Assembly: GCA_027186245.1 (NCBI GenBank)
Contig: CP114481.1
Span: 5,936,501 to 6,000,500, forward strand
Direction of reading: 5' to 3'
DNA: 64,000 nucleotides
DNA from: Coriaria nepalensis
Taxonomy: Eukaryota > Streptophyta > Magnoliopsida > Cucurbitales > Coriariaceae
Part shown: positions 50,501 to 64,000 of the stretch, piece after piece
Layout: each line of letters starts with the position of its first letter
Position numbering within the stretch: position 1 is the stretch's first letter
Notes under the pieces: generated by a model
Told to the model about the DNA's origin: nothing
The model's database searches: none
The model's input: only the letters and a program-made list of their open reading frames with translations
Made by a program: the position numbers and the translations under genes

Positions 50501-51480
50501 TGACTTGTGCATCCACTATCAATCAACCATTCATGCCTTTGTCTTAGTCTTTTGGCTTGTGTGACCATGAAAGCATTTTCTTCATCTTCAGCATGATTTG
50601 CTTGCTGAGATTTGTGATTTTCTGTTTCATACTTCCTTTTTCTGCACTCCTTCTCCACATGACTGAATCTTTTGCAATAGGAGCATTGAGGTTTGCCCTT
50701 GTTCCAACAAGTCTTTTCAAAGTGCCCCTTTCTCTTGCAAATGGTACAAGTGTGTTCCTTCTTCTTGCTTGCAGGATTTGAAAGTTTGGAGCTATTGCCT
50801 TGGTTGTCCCTTTTCCAAGGTTTTTTCTGATTTGCAAAGAAAGCACCTTCTGTAGTTGCATCTGTCCTATTTGAATGTCTCTTCTCATTTGCTTGAAGTG
50901 AGCCTACGAGTTCATTCATGGTCAGTTTGGACAGATCTTTGCTTTCCTCTATAGCATCCACTTTTGAGTCAAATTTGGAAGGCAAGCTCACTAACACTTT
51001 GTTCACGATGGAGCTCTCAGTAATGTCACTTCCTAGCATTCTCATTTGACTCACTATCTCATTTATCTTATCCACATAAGCCTTGATAGGCTCATCATCT
51101 TTCATTCTTAGAGCTTCAAAGTCTCTTCTTGCAGTGAGCAAGTTGACAGCTCTAACCCTTTTGGTTCCATGGAATTCTGCTTGAAGAGTATCCCACACTG
51201 ATTTGGCATTTTTGAGGCCAAGAATTCTTGTGTGAATCTCATTCGAAATGGCAGATTGGATTACTGTAAGGGCTCTATAGTTCTTCAATCTTTTTTCCTT
51301 GTCTGCCTTCAGTTGGTTGACTATGAAGTGCTCATCTTCAGCAGGAGGTTCGTAGCCTTCTTCCACTGCTTCCCATAGATCAAATGCAATAAGGTAATTT
51401 TGCATCTTGTCATTCCATATGTGATAGTCTTTTCCACTGAAAACAGGTGGAGAGGGAAGATTCACACTGTTGGAAGACAT
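47593..51480 (-). pseudogene. Copia-3 gag-pol polyprotein, disrupted
   Basis: Starts at 51480 (MSSNSVNLPSPPVFSGKDYH), zinc-knuckle region (CTICKRKGHFEKTC and CSYCKRFSHVEKEC), protease WLIDSGCTSHMTF, integrase, RT (YVDDLL near 48530) and RNase H (STAEVEYIAAA, DSQSAIA), ending in FKEEC by the polypurine tract. Breaks: TGA at 50292-50290, frameshift near 49440, TGA at 49268-49266, frameshift near 48845 and a TAG near 48810. At least the TAG replaces a conserved Trp codon, as expected from C-to-T deamination of methylated DNA. Confidence 0.9.
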
Positions 51481-51597
51481 TTCTGATTTTTTGGTTTTTT
51501 GAGTAGGTAAGAATCTGTTTTTTTTTTTTTATCGATTGAAGTTGGAGAGAAAGAATGGATGATGATCAGGCCCCTTAAGAATTAAGCTCTGATACCA

Positions 51598-52260
51598 TGT
51601 TAGAATTTCGAAGTTGAGAGCAAAAAACAGAATACACTTTGTTTTCTGATAAAATTTGCTTACTTGCTAAAATGCAAGTTTTTCATTTCATTAATACTTA
51701 ATAAAGAGATGATTACAAATCAGAATAATTACTAAAGTTAAAGTAAACTAAGACATCTCTAATCAACTAGGATTAGAAGTTACAATACTAGATTGGACAT
51801 TACAAAAGTGTTAAGTACAATCAAGCACACAAAAATAGCAAAAAAGCTGTTCTGTAAAAACAGCAAAGGCAAAAAGCTGTTACTGTAAAAACAGCTTTTG
51901 GCTTTGTGCTAAAACACCAAAAGTGAGATGATGGAATTTGGCATGCTTGATCTCGAAGCTTGAGGTCCAACCAACTTAAACAAACTTGCTTGAGGTTAGA
52001 GCAGCTCCATTTGAGGTAAAAAATGCACTAAAACAGAAACTTCACAATGCCAAAATCAATAAAATAGTAAAAGCAAGATTAGGCCTCAAGTTGAGTTTTA
52101 ATGATCCGATCACCTTCAAACCAATTGCAACAAGTCATAAATGATGAGAGGAAGCTAATGGAATTGGAGTCAATGCATTTGGATTAGGGAGTCAAAAAGT
52201 CAACATTTTTGGCTAATTTCCAATTGTGAAGTCACTAACCAAACAAGCAATCTTCAAACA
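51598..52260 (-). repeat. Copia-3 5' LTR
   Basis: 663 bp, complete; on the plus strand begins TGTTAGAATTT and ends CTTCAAACA. It ends 55 bp before the stop codon of SDR-5, inside that gene's probable 3' untranslated region. Confidence 0.9.
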
Positions 52261-52314
52261 ACTTTTACTAGAATATGTATTTTTTATTGGTTACACAAAG
52301 TAGTTACAACGGTT

Positions 52315-53558
<1,244 letters not shown>

Positions 53559-54721
53559 TCTCTTCTTCCCTGCTCTTTCTATCTCTCTCTTTTGATCCTC
53601 CTTCACGAATACTACTTGCTAGTGCGACTAATTAAGTGCAGAATATATAATCATAAGAATACTAACAAGCATCTCTGTCTTTCTTAATAAATAAAGAGAT
53701 GATAAAGTACAAATGAGCTGTGTGGTCCTACCTCTATAAAGTCCAGACTAGATTTTTCTCTAATACTTCCAATCTGATCCTGGTCCGGTCCCACCTCTCT
53801 GAAGTCTATTTGTATGCATACATAATATAATAATATAACAAGCGTATACTTTTTTTTTTTGTCCCCACTTCCTTCACCTCTTGTATTACGTTCCTACAAA
53901 ATAATAATTGGACTATTATCTTACGTACTGCCTCATCTCTCATATTACTTGAACAAACTAGATTTCTCTTCTTAAGCAAAGATATGGAAAAGAATAGTAT
54001 GTCTTCAAATGAGACTTTTGCCAATAAGGGAAGTAGAAAGGCTTAATGTAGAAGAGAAGAAAAGTACAAGGACGATCAGTCATACATCGACAAACAGTCA
54101 TACATACAGTTTGTATGCATACATAATATAATAATATACCATGTGATATAAACCATGCCTGGAGATGACGAATCTGTGATTCAATGATCTAATATCGTTC
54201 TACTCAGATTCGAATGGGATGTAGAAGACTCCCTCCTCAATCCATGATGGAATAACGTATTAATAAGTCGGGATGAATGCCATAGATAAATCTGATAAGT
54301 TCGAAAAAATATAGAAAAACTAAAGAGAATTTTCTCTCAAATGTTTTATCACTGATTTGTCTCTACAAAAGAAATCAACGTTCTTTATATAGAGGAAGTT
54401 CTAGCAGAGAAAACACAACCTAAGTAATGTGAGATTCTTAGAAAACTAAGCATACATTTAAATAAAGCCCAATAAAACTAAACAAAAAATTAAATATAAT
54501 CTAATTTCCTCAATTTGATCAAAACAACCCAAAAACCAAAATATTAATCTATTCTCATGTGATTTAGAGATATCAAACTCAAATAAATACTTGAAAAGTA
54601 GTTAGGAGACTTTATCCATCATTTGAGTTTATTATGATGATATTGACCCAAATCAACCCGAAACTCTTCAATAAACTCATTCCTTTATTATGGGTTTCTC
54701 CAAAACTTGAGCTACTGAATA
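53559..54721. other. SDR-5 promoter and downstream Gypsy LTR-like relic
   Basis: 53559-54090 matches the SDR-3 and SDR-6 upstream regions. At ~54095 it jumps directly to the sequence that in blocks A and C lies beyond the 911-bp segment. 54140-54720 is LTR-like Gypsy sequence equivalent to ~39000-39640. Confidence 0.6.
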
Positions 54722-55301
54722 TCATCTTGGAGAATCACATTCATCACCTTCAATGCGCCTCCATGAAAAGGCGTGAGCCCATGTTACTTGAATCAGCACA
54801 TTAAACGCTTCTTTGAATTTCTTCACATGAGCTCTTGTAATCGGACCAACGGGGACTTGAATTGGGTCTGAATATGCATCAATCCATGTTCTAGACTTGT
54901 CTTCATCATTCCCCTCCTCTTGAAAAGGATTTATCCTCAAATTGTCACCTACATCAAAAAGACTTAAATCAGAAATATTAAAAGAAGCATTAACACCATA
55001 CTCATGCAAATCTAGCCTGTAAGCATTATCATTGATCCTTTCAAGGACTTGAAATGGACCGTCCCCTCTTGGAAGCAGCTTGGAATGTCTTTGCTCCGGA
55101 AATCATTCCTTCCTCATTTGCAACCAAGAAGAAGAAGAACCAGATTTCTTTGGTTTCACCCGTGACAAGAGCTTTCAGTCCTTGGAAGGGACCATCTTTG
55201 TTCTCTATGTTTCCTTCATCTTCCTCTCTCTCTCGAATATCGAATATATAAAAAAACTTCAAGAACCTCCACATTCCTATAGTAACACTGTATGATTTCA
55301 T
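54722..55301 (-). pseudogene. SDR exon-1 relic fused to a Gypsy pol tail (chimera B)
   Basis: Same structure as 39640-40182: exon-1 relic with TGETKEI, former donor and intron start, then Gypsy polyprotein end (SLFDVGDNLRINPFQEEGND, then PVGPITRAHVKKFKEAF), the longest preserved tail of the three. Here the frame is shifted between the two parts (stop at 55041), so the joined frame seen in chimera A is not conserved. Confidence 0.7.
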
Positions 55302-55594
55302 TAATGGATAATAATAACCATCTCACAATTCTACAATTCTACAATTCTACAATTCCACAATTCCAAACAATAAAATCCAGCTTGCCATTACAAGCCAAAT
55401 GCACTTTTTTTTTGTAGAAGTTAGCAAATTTTTTTAATTGTTTTTTTAAACACCGTTCCAGAGTTCAGTTTAATCAAAACGCCAATTTGATAAGTTCGCC
55501 TAAACGGATTCTTCTTTACATTTCTAGAATTTCTAGATTGCTAATTACAACTATGAAAAGCAATCCAATTATTTATTTATTGTAAAATGGGATG

Positions 55595-57172
<1,578 letters not shown>

Positions 57173-57712
57173 TCTCTTCTTCCCTCCTCTTTCTATCTCT
57201 CTCTTTTGATCCTCCTTCACGAATACTACTTGCTAGTGCGACTAATTAAGTGCAGAATATATAATCATAAGAATACTAACAAGCATCTTTGTCTTTCTTA
57301 ATAAATAAAGAGATGATAAAGTTCAAATGAGCTGTGTGGCAGAGTCCCGCCTCTCTAAAGTCCAGACTAGATTTTTCTCTAATACTTCCAATCTGATCCT
57401 GGTCCGGTCCCACCTCTCTGAAGTCTATTTGTATGCATACATAATATAATAATATAACAAGTGTATACTTTTTTTTTTTGTCCCCACTTCCTTCACCTCT
57501 TGTATTACGTTCCTACAAAATAATAATTGGACTATTATCTTAGGTACTGCCTCATCTATCATATTATTTGAACAAACTAGATTTCCCTTCTTAAGCAAAG
57601 ATATGGAAATGAATAGTATGTCTTCGAATGAGACTTTCGCCAATAAGGGAAGTAGAAAGGCTTAATGTAGAAGAGAAGAAAAGTACAAGGACGATCAGCC
57701 ATACATCGACAA
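57173..57712 (-). promoter_or_regulatory. promoter region of SDR-6, itself mosaic
   Basis: Proximal part (57173 to about 57545) shares diagnostic differences with SDR-5 (CTGGTCCGGTCCC, AATATAACAAG, ACTATTATCTTA); from about 57590 outward it shares those of SDR-3 (GATTTCCCTTC, GGAAATGAATAG, TTCGAATGAGACTTTCGCC). The switch is in 57545-57590. Confidence 0.65.
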
Positions 57713-58623
57713 TGTTAAAAGTCTAAATTGAATTAAAGGTCTTATGTCTAAAAAATATTTTATAAATACTTAATAAATGTATCATATATTGAAAATAGAG
57801 AAAGTTTTCAAAATATTTATAAGTGATTATAAATAATGAGTATTTATAATAATAAATAAAGATTGAGGTCTGATCGGGACTCACATTCGCATGCGGGCGT
57901 GAGACACTTAGCACTTGGCACTTTTGCGATGCGGTGGCCGGGCGCCACTTGCAGTGGTTGACCGATTCAATTAAAATGGTTGACAGTTAAAACAGTTAGT
58001 TGCCGTTGGAATTTGAATTTCGAGAATTCAAATATATTACCGTTAAAACAGTTTAACTATTTTTTCAATGTGTACGACTGTTCGAGAAACAATACACTGT
58101 TTTACGAACATGTACCAAATTTGCTAATAAATATGAAAACTCTGTACTGTCAAAATATACATAACAAAACCAATATTTCATAACAAAGTTTCATTGTTGC
58201 TTGTGAGACTTTGTAAAGGCTTGCCATATCCCGAAAACTATTTTGACAGTTAAAACAATTAGTTGTCATTGAAATTTGAATTCCGGGAATTCAAATATAT
58301 TACCGCTAAAACAGTTTAACTATTTTTTCAACGTGTATGACTATTCGAGAAATAGTACACTGTTTCACAAACATCTGCCAAATTTGCCAATAAATATGAA
58401 AAATTTGTACCGTCAGAATATATATAACAAAACCGATATTTCATAACAAAGTTTCACTGCTGCTTGTGAGACTTTGTAAAAGCTTGTCATATCCCGAAAA
58501 TTATTTTTATAGTAACCTAAAGCAATCCGGGAGAGTGAAAATATTATATTTTGGAAAAAGTATTTATTACGTGTTTCAAGTTTCAATTCCAAAATACTAC
58601 CAACGCCCACCTCTCTATAGTCT
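57713..58623. other. second copy of the 911-bp indel segment
   Basis: Equivalent to 38049-38959 with few substitutions, including its 263-bp tandem pair (57982 and 58245). Confidence 0.75.
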
Positions 58624-59259
58624 ATACATACAGTTTGTATGCATACATAATATAATAATATACCATGTGATATAAATCACGTCTGGAGATGATGAATCTA
58701 TGATTCAAGGATCTAATATCGTTCTAGTTAGATTCGAATGGGATGTAAAAGACTCCCCAATCCATGATGGAATAACGGATTTATAAGTTGGAATTACGGA
58801 TTTATAAGTCGGAATGAATGTTATAGATAAATCTGATAAGTTCGAAAAATTATAAAAGAACTAAAAAGAATTTTCTCTCAAATGCTTTATCACTGATTTG
58901 TCTCTACAAAAGAAATCAACCCTCTTTATATAGAGGAAGTTCTATCAGAGAAAACACAACCTAAGTAATGTGAGATTCTTAGAAAACTAAGCATACAACT
59001 AAATAAAGCCTAATAAAACTAAATAAACAATTAAATAGAATCCAATTTCCCCAATCTGATCAAAACAACCCAAAAACCAAAATATTAATCTATTCTCATG
59101 TGATTTAGAGATATAAACCTCAAATAAATACTTGAAAAGTAGTTAGGAGACTTTATCCATCATTTGAGCTTATTTTGATGATATTGAACCAAATCAGCCT
59201 GAAACTCTTCAATAAGCTCATTATTTCATTATGGGCTTCTCCAAAACTTGAACTATTGA

Positions 59260-59844
59260 ATACCATCTTGGAGAATCATATTCACCGCCTTCAATAGGCC
59301 TCCATAAAAAGGCGTGAGCCCATGTTACTTGAATCATCATATTAAATGCTTCTTTGAATTTTTTTGCACGAGCTCTTGTAACTGATCAACGGGGACTTGA
59401 ATTGGGTATGAATATGCATCAATACATGTTCTAGGCTTGTCCTCATCATTCGCCTTCTCTTGAAAAAGATTTATCCTCAAATTGTCACCTATATCAAAAA
59501 GACTTAAATCATCAATATTAAAAGAAGCATTAACACTATACTCACGAGGAAAATCTAGCCTGTAAGCATTATCATTGATCCTTTCAAGGACTTGAAATGG
59601 ACCGTCCTCTCTTGGAAGCAGCTTGGAATGTCTTTGCTCCGGAAATCATTCCTTCCTCATTTGCAACCAAGAAGAAGAAGAACCAGATTTCTTTGGTTTC
59701 ACCCGTGACAAGAGCTTTCAGTCCTTGGAAGGGACCATCTCTGTTCTCTATGTTTCCTTCATCTTCCTCTCTCTCTCGAATATCAAATATATAAAAAAAC
59801 TTCAAGAACCTCCACGTTCCTATAGTAACACTGTATGATTTCAT
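59260..59844 (-). pseudogene. SDR exon-1 relic fused to a Gypsy pol tail (chimera C)
   Basis: Third copy of the exon-1/Gypsy junction. The Gypsy part to about 59563 follows chimera A (ACTCACGAGGAAAATCTAG), whereas from CCTGTAAGC onward it follows chimera B, so it is recombinant. The joined frame is broken near 59630 as in B. Confidence 0.7.
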
Positions 59845-60137
59845 TAATGGATAATAATAACCATCTCACAATTCTACAATTCTACAATTCTACAATTCCA
59901 CAATTCCAAACAATAAAATCCAGCTTGCCATTACAAGCCAAATGCACTTTTTTTTTTGTAGAAGTTACCAAATTTTTTTAATTTTTTTTTTAAACACCGT
60001 TCCAGAGTTCAGTTTAATCAAAACGCCAATTTGATAAGTTCGCCTAAACGGATTCTTCTTTACATTTCTAGAATTTCTAGATTGCTAATACAACTATGAA
60101 AAGCAATCCAATTATTTATTTATTGTAAAATGGGATG

Positions 60138-60320
60138 TCATGGGAAGGAGATGCCATTGACTGTAAACCCTCCATCAACACAGATAGTTTGCCCTGTTAT
60201 GTAAGACGCTGCTGGAAGGCATAGAAATGCCACTAATGCCGACACCTCCTCCGGCTTTCCCACTCTTCCCAGTGGAATTCGTGAAACAACCTTTTCATGG
60301 AGACTTTCATTGGAAAGTAA
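60138..60320 (-). pseudogene. SDR last-exon relic (SDR-7)
   Basis: Exon 5 alone with acceptor, nearly identical to SDR-4 and to SDR-6 exon 5, with one notable change: [10 protein letters not shown] (Thr to Ile in the conserved SRTP). The same 16-base exon-3 remnant and Gypsy junction as SDR-4 follow at 60442-60457. Confidence 0.85.
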
Positions 60321-60457
60321 CTGCATGATTTATAATAAATGAATAAATAAAAGGGATCAAATCATTACAATTAAAATTCATGAATATCAACGTCACAAGG
60401 TTAGGTCATATTCAGAATAAAATGAAAACTTAGCATTTGTTTACTCTGTGGTTGGCT

Positions 60458-60983
60458 AGGTCATCCAGCAAAGGTAGAAGAATAGTAGGGACAGATTATA
60501 CCTCTTGTTGTTGTTGTTGGACGGTTGCTGATATTGAGAAAAGATGGAAGCAATTGAGTAGACCTTCAGTTTTTGACAATCTCCTTGACCGGTGAGGATG
60601 CAACTGCTCCAATTGCATTAATGGTTCTCCTTGTAACCTTATTTTCTGACCAAGCCAGTCAAATTCCATGTATAAGGATTCGTAATCCGTAATGATCCTT
60701 CCCAGCAGCTCTATCCATTGCACGCCTAACACAACATCAGTACCTTGCAATTTCAAGACATAAAAGTCTATATTGAAGTTCTGACCATTCACTTTGATTG
60801 GTACTTGAGGACAAAATCCATTGCAATGCATTGTATCTCCATTTCAAATCAAGACCTTGAAGTGAGGCGAAGCTGTGATTGGAAATTTGAGAAATGTAGC
60901 TACCCTCTCCCGTGTATAAAATTGTGAGTACTCCCTACATCTAGCCACTCTTCCACCCGATGATCGAGATCACCACATGTCTG
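60458..60983 (-). mobile_element. Ty3/Gypsy protease-region fragment (duplicate)
   Basis: Duplicate of 40776-41301 with scattered substitutions; same truncation points and same Copia insertion at its end. Confidence 0.8.
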
Positions 60984-61630
60984 TGTTAGAATTGCTAAGT
61001 AGTTCACATATGAGTTCTCCTTTCTCATAAAGGTTGACTTTTTGTGTTTGACATTTTGTGCTGTTGACTCTCATGCATACAGTTAGAGGGGATTGATTCA
61101 AACTTGTTCTAATTGGTTTCACAGTAATCGGATAAGAATTGAAGAAGTTAGACCCTCACTTGCATGACAAGTTGTCTTGAAGCCTGCTGCAAGACAAGAT
61201 CAAGTTTAGCGGTTTTTTGTGATTCTAGTTGGAATCTCAATTGTCAAACAAATTTGTTTTGATGTGTTTAAAGTATTAGAAAGAAGTCTGGAATTGCTTG
61301 TGGAAGTTTGGGAATTGGAAGAGAAATTTTTTCTCTGTTTCTACAAAAGCTGCAGTATGCAGAACTTTTCTGCATAGTTCTGTAGTTGTGTGCTAAATGA
61401 TTTAAAGACATGCTTTTGATCAGATTAAGTTCAGTTTTTTTTTCTTTTTAGGTTAGTTAGGTAGATGTTGATTTGATTTAAGCTTCTCAAGTTGTACTTT
61501 TTAGATTTAACTTTATTTTCTTCACCATAGCAAGTTGTAATACTTAAGCAACTCAAGTTAATGAAATCTTATGCAATATTTAAAAATTGTGAGTGTTTTC
61601 TGTTTTTTCCAGATTCTCTATTCTTTTACA
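60984..61630 (+). repeat. Copia-2 5' LTR
   Basis: 647 bp, same ends as Copia-1. The 3' LTR lies outside the window. Confidence 0.92.
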
Positions 61631-61725
61631 TGGTATCAGAGCCAAATTCTTGAGGGACCTGTTTATCTTTCAAATCCATACAACTTGCTTTCAAAAAAAT
61701 ACAAACCAAAAGTATAGCATTCACG

Positions 61726-64000
61726 ATGGCCAAGATCAATATGCCAGCTCCACCCCTCTTTGATGGTGAAGGCTATCAATTCTGGTATGCAAAAATGACA
61801 ATCTATCTAAATGCTAATGGCTTGTGGGATTCAGTGGAAAAAGGTTATAAGGTTCCAGATGAGGATGTTGATCTCACTGTTCAACAAATCAGAGATTTAA
61901 AGGTGGAAAAACATAACAACTTCAAAGCATTATCATTATTGCATTATGCAATAACAGATAAAATATTTTCTCGCATCATTGGCATTTCAACTGCTAAGGA
62001 GGCTTGGGATGCTTTGAAGACAGAGTTTCAAGGAACAAAAAGAGTTAGAACTATCAGAGTCATTAATCTAAAAAGAGAGTTTGAAAGGCTCAATATGAAA
62101 GAAGATGAAACAATCAAAGACTACACCAGTAGATTGATGGAGGTTTCAAATCAAATGAAATTGCTTGGAGAAGATGTGACTGAGAAAACGTTAGTTAACA
62201 AAGTATTGGTTAGTTTGCCAACAAAATTTGATTCCAATATCGATGCCGTAGAAGAGAGTAAAGATCTGGATACATGGACACTAGCTGAGCTCACTGGCTT
62301 TCTTCAAGCAAATGAGCAAAGACATGCTAAACAGAAAGAAGAAGTGGAGGGTGCTTTTCAAGTCAAGCACAAAATTAAGACTTGGAAGAAGCAAAGCAGT
62401 ACCTCTAAACCTTCCAGCAGTCTTGGAAAAAAGAAACTCTCTTGCACAGTATGCAAAAGGAAGAATCACACTGAAAAATATCGATATTGGAAGGGTAAGC
62501 CTCAATGTAATAGATGCAAGTTCTTTGACCACGAAGAAAAGGATTGCAGAAGAAAAATTAAAGGCAAATCCAAGATTGAACAAGTAGTTGCAGCTGAAGT
62601 AGAAGAAGATGACAATGAATATGAACACTTGTTTATGGCAAAAGAATCCAGTTTTTCAGAATGCGAAAAAGTTTGGCTTATTGACAGTGGTTGTTCAAAT
62701 CATATGACTCATAATAAGAAGTTGTTCAAAGAACTTGACAATGATTTCTCTACAACCATTACAGTAGGAAATGGTGAGAAAGTCAAAGCTATGGGAAAGG
62801 GAACAGTTGCTGTCATAACAAAAAATGGTATAAAACTCATTTCTGATGTGTTATATGTACCAAGCTTGCAATATAACTTACTTTGTGTAGGCCAACTTAT
62901 GAAGAATGGCTTCACTCTTATCTTCAAAGATAATCATTGCTCCATCTTTGACAGTAACCAAGCTGAGGTTGCAAGAGTACCATTCTATCGTAACAGTTTT
63001 TCTATCCAATGGAGTCATCAAGCTTTTAGCTGTAAATCTGATGAAGCATGGATGTGGCACAAAATATTTGGTCACTATGATCTTAATTCCATACACAAAC
63101 TCAGCTCAGAAAGCATGGTTGACAACCTGCCTTTAGTTCAAATCCAGGATCAAGTATGTGAAAGCTGTCAGCTAGGGAAGATGAAGAGAAAGTCATTTCC
63201 AAAGAATCAAGCTTTTAGAGCTGATGATAAGCTTGATCTTGTTCACTCAAACGTGTGTGAGCCAGTGAAAGTTCAATCAATGAATGGAAGTAAGTATTTT
63301 GTAATATTCATTGATGATATGTCCAGATTTTGTTGGATATATTTCTTGAAGGAGAAGTCTGCAGTATTCAGCATCTTTAAGAAGTTCAAGACTCTAGTTG
63401 AAGCTCAAAGTGAAAAAAGAGTCAAGATTATAAGAATGGATAATGGGGGAGAATACACATCATCAGAATTTAAACAATTTTGTGAAGAAAATTGAATTCA
63501 ACATCAACTCACTATTCCATATACCCCTCAACAAAATGGGGTTTCTGAAAGAAAAAACAGAACAATAATGGAGATGGTGAGAAGCATCTTATTTGAGAAG
63601 AAAATTCCCAAGAGATTTTGGGCAGAGGCAGCCAACACTTCAGTTTACCTCATAAACAGACTGCCTACAAAAGCTCTAAATGGAAAAACTCCATTTGAAG
63701 CTTGGAACAAGAGAAAACCAAATGTCTCTCATCTTAGAATATTTGGTTCTACTTGTTTCATTCATGTTCCAGAAGCTAAAAGAGACAAGTTATCTAAGAG
63801 AGCTGAGAAAGGGATACTTGTTGGATATGGAGCAGATTCTAAAGGCTACAGAGTGTTTAATCTTGACACCAAGAAAATTGAAATATGCAGAAACGTGGTG
63901 TTTGATGAAGAGGCAAGCTTTAGATGGGAGGAAGAAACCTTTGATGGAAAGTTACTTAACTTTCAGGAGGAGAATGAAAATTTGACACCTCCTACAGAAA
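61726..64000 (+). pseudogene. Copia-2 gag-pol polyprotein, one stop in view, 3' end outside window
   Basis: Open from 61726 through gag, zinc knuckle, protease (WLIDSGCSNHMT) and into integrase for 589 codons, then a TGA at 63493-63495 where Copia-1 has a Gly codon; the frame continues open to the window end. The first two Copia-1 stops (42664, 43792) are not present here. Integrase residues also differ (VHSNVCEPV and IIRMDNGGEY). Confidence 0.9.

Larger units (their letters stand above)
47285..52260 (-). mobile_element. Copia-3: inverted Ty1/Copia element with truncated 3' LTR
   Basis: Reads on the minus strand from its 5' LTR (52260-51598, TGTTTGAAG...CTAACA), primer-binding site TGGTATCAGAGC (51597-51586), gag-pol, polypurine tract (CAAGGAGGAG, ~47602-47593) to a 3' LTR of which only ~308 bp remain (47592-47285). 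The outer half of the 3' LTR is missing, so no target duplication can be scored. LTR sequence differs from Copia-1, so it is a separate family within Copia. Confidence 0.9.
60984..64000 (+). mobile_element. Copia-2: duplicate of Copia-1, cut by the window end
   Basis: 5' LTR 60984-61630 (TGTTAGAATT...TTTTACA), primer-binding site at 61631-61643, then gag-pol to the window edge. Left flank CACATGTCTG is the same target as for Copia-1, so this is the duplicated insertion and not a new one. The LTR lacks a 9-base piece present in the Copia-1 5' LTR (near 61260). Confidence 0.93.

Noticed and set aside
60984..64000. Copia-2 as an independent new insertion
   Set aside because: The same target sequence and the same flanking Gypsy and SDR relics as Copia-1 show that it arrived by duplication of the whole block.

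Overview
This is eudicot nuclear DNA, probably from a rosid. Genes have short spliced exons with GT-AG introns (one GC-AG), intergenic DNA is very AT-rich, there are two eukaryotic tRNA genes, and Copia, Gypsy and hAT-type transposon remains are present. No bacterial, organellar or CRISPR feature was seen. All exon structures were read by hand from splice sites and reading frame, so untranslated ends and transcription starts are not resolved.

Positions 1 to about 26,000 form a gene-dense euchromatic segment of single-copy genes: a plant-specific nuclear-type protein of unknown function (-), a universal stress protein (+), a small MEE60-like membrane protein (+), tRNA-Ser(AGA) (-), a short THA8-like PPR protein (-), Elongin C (-), a RABA2-type Rab GTPase (+), tRNA-Val(CAC) (-), a 15-exon coiled-coil protein (+) and a clade A PP2C of the HAI type (-), an ABA co-receptor phosphatase with G-box/ABRE motifs upstream. 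The order Elongin C, RABA2, coiled-coil protein, HAI resembles my recollection of Arabidopsis chromosome 5 around At5g59140 to At5g59220. A 1.4-kb solo LTR with a perfect target-site duplication lies between the PPR and Elongin C genes. A degenerate tandem array lies between the Rab gene and tRNA-Val.

Positions 26,000 to 31,200 are gene-poor: a decayed hAT transposase fragment and a second degenerate, partly palindromic tandem array that shares a motif with the first.

Positions 31,200 to 64,000 hold a tandem cluster of tropinone-reductase-like short-chain dehydrogenases (SDRs), all on the minus strand. Four five-exon genes can be read through intact (here SDR-1, SDR-3, SDR-5, SDR-6). One is a full-length pseudogene split by a probable solo LTR (SDR-2). 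Two are reduced to the last exon and fused to a Gypsy protease fragment (SDR-4, SDR-7). Three further exon-1 relics are fused to a Gypsy pol tail. The cluster is broken up by three Copia elements: one complete with a GTCTG target duplication (41302-46640), one inverted and truncated (47285-52260), and one running off the right end (60984-64000).

The last ~6.9 kb repeats 37440-44326, including the same Copia insertion at the same target site, so it is a segmental duplication and not a second insertion. Its left edge falls in intron 1 of an SDR gene, so SDR-6 has the promoter and exon 1 of one paralogue type and the body of another. SDR-6 also has Thr in place of the catalytic Ser. This mosaic, actively rearranging SDR cluster is the most interesting part of the window.
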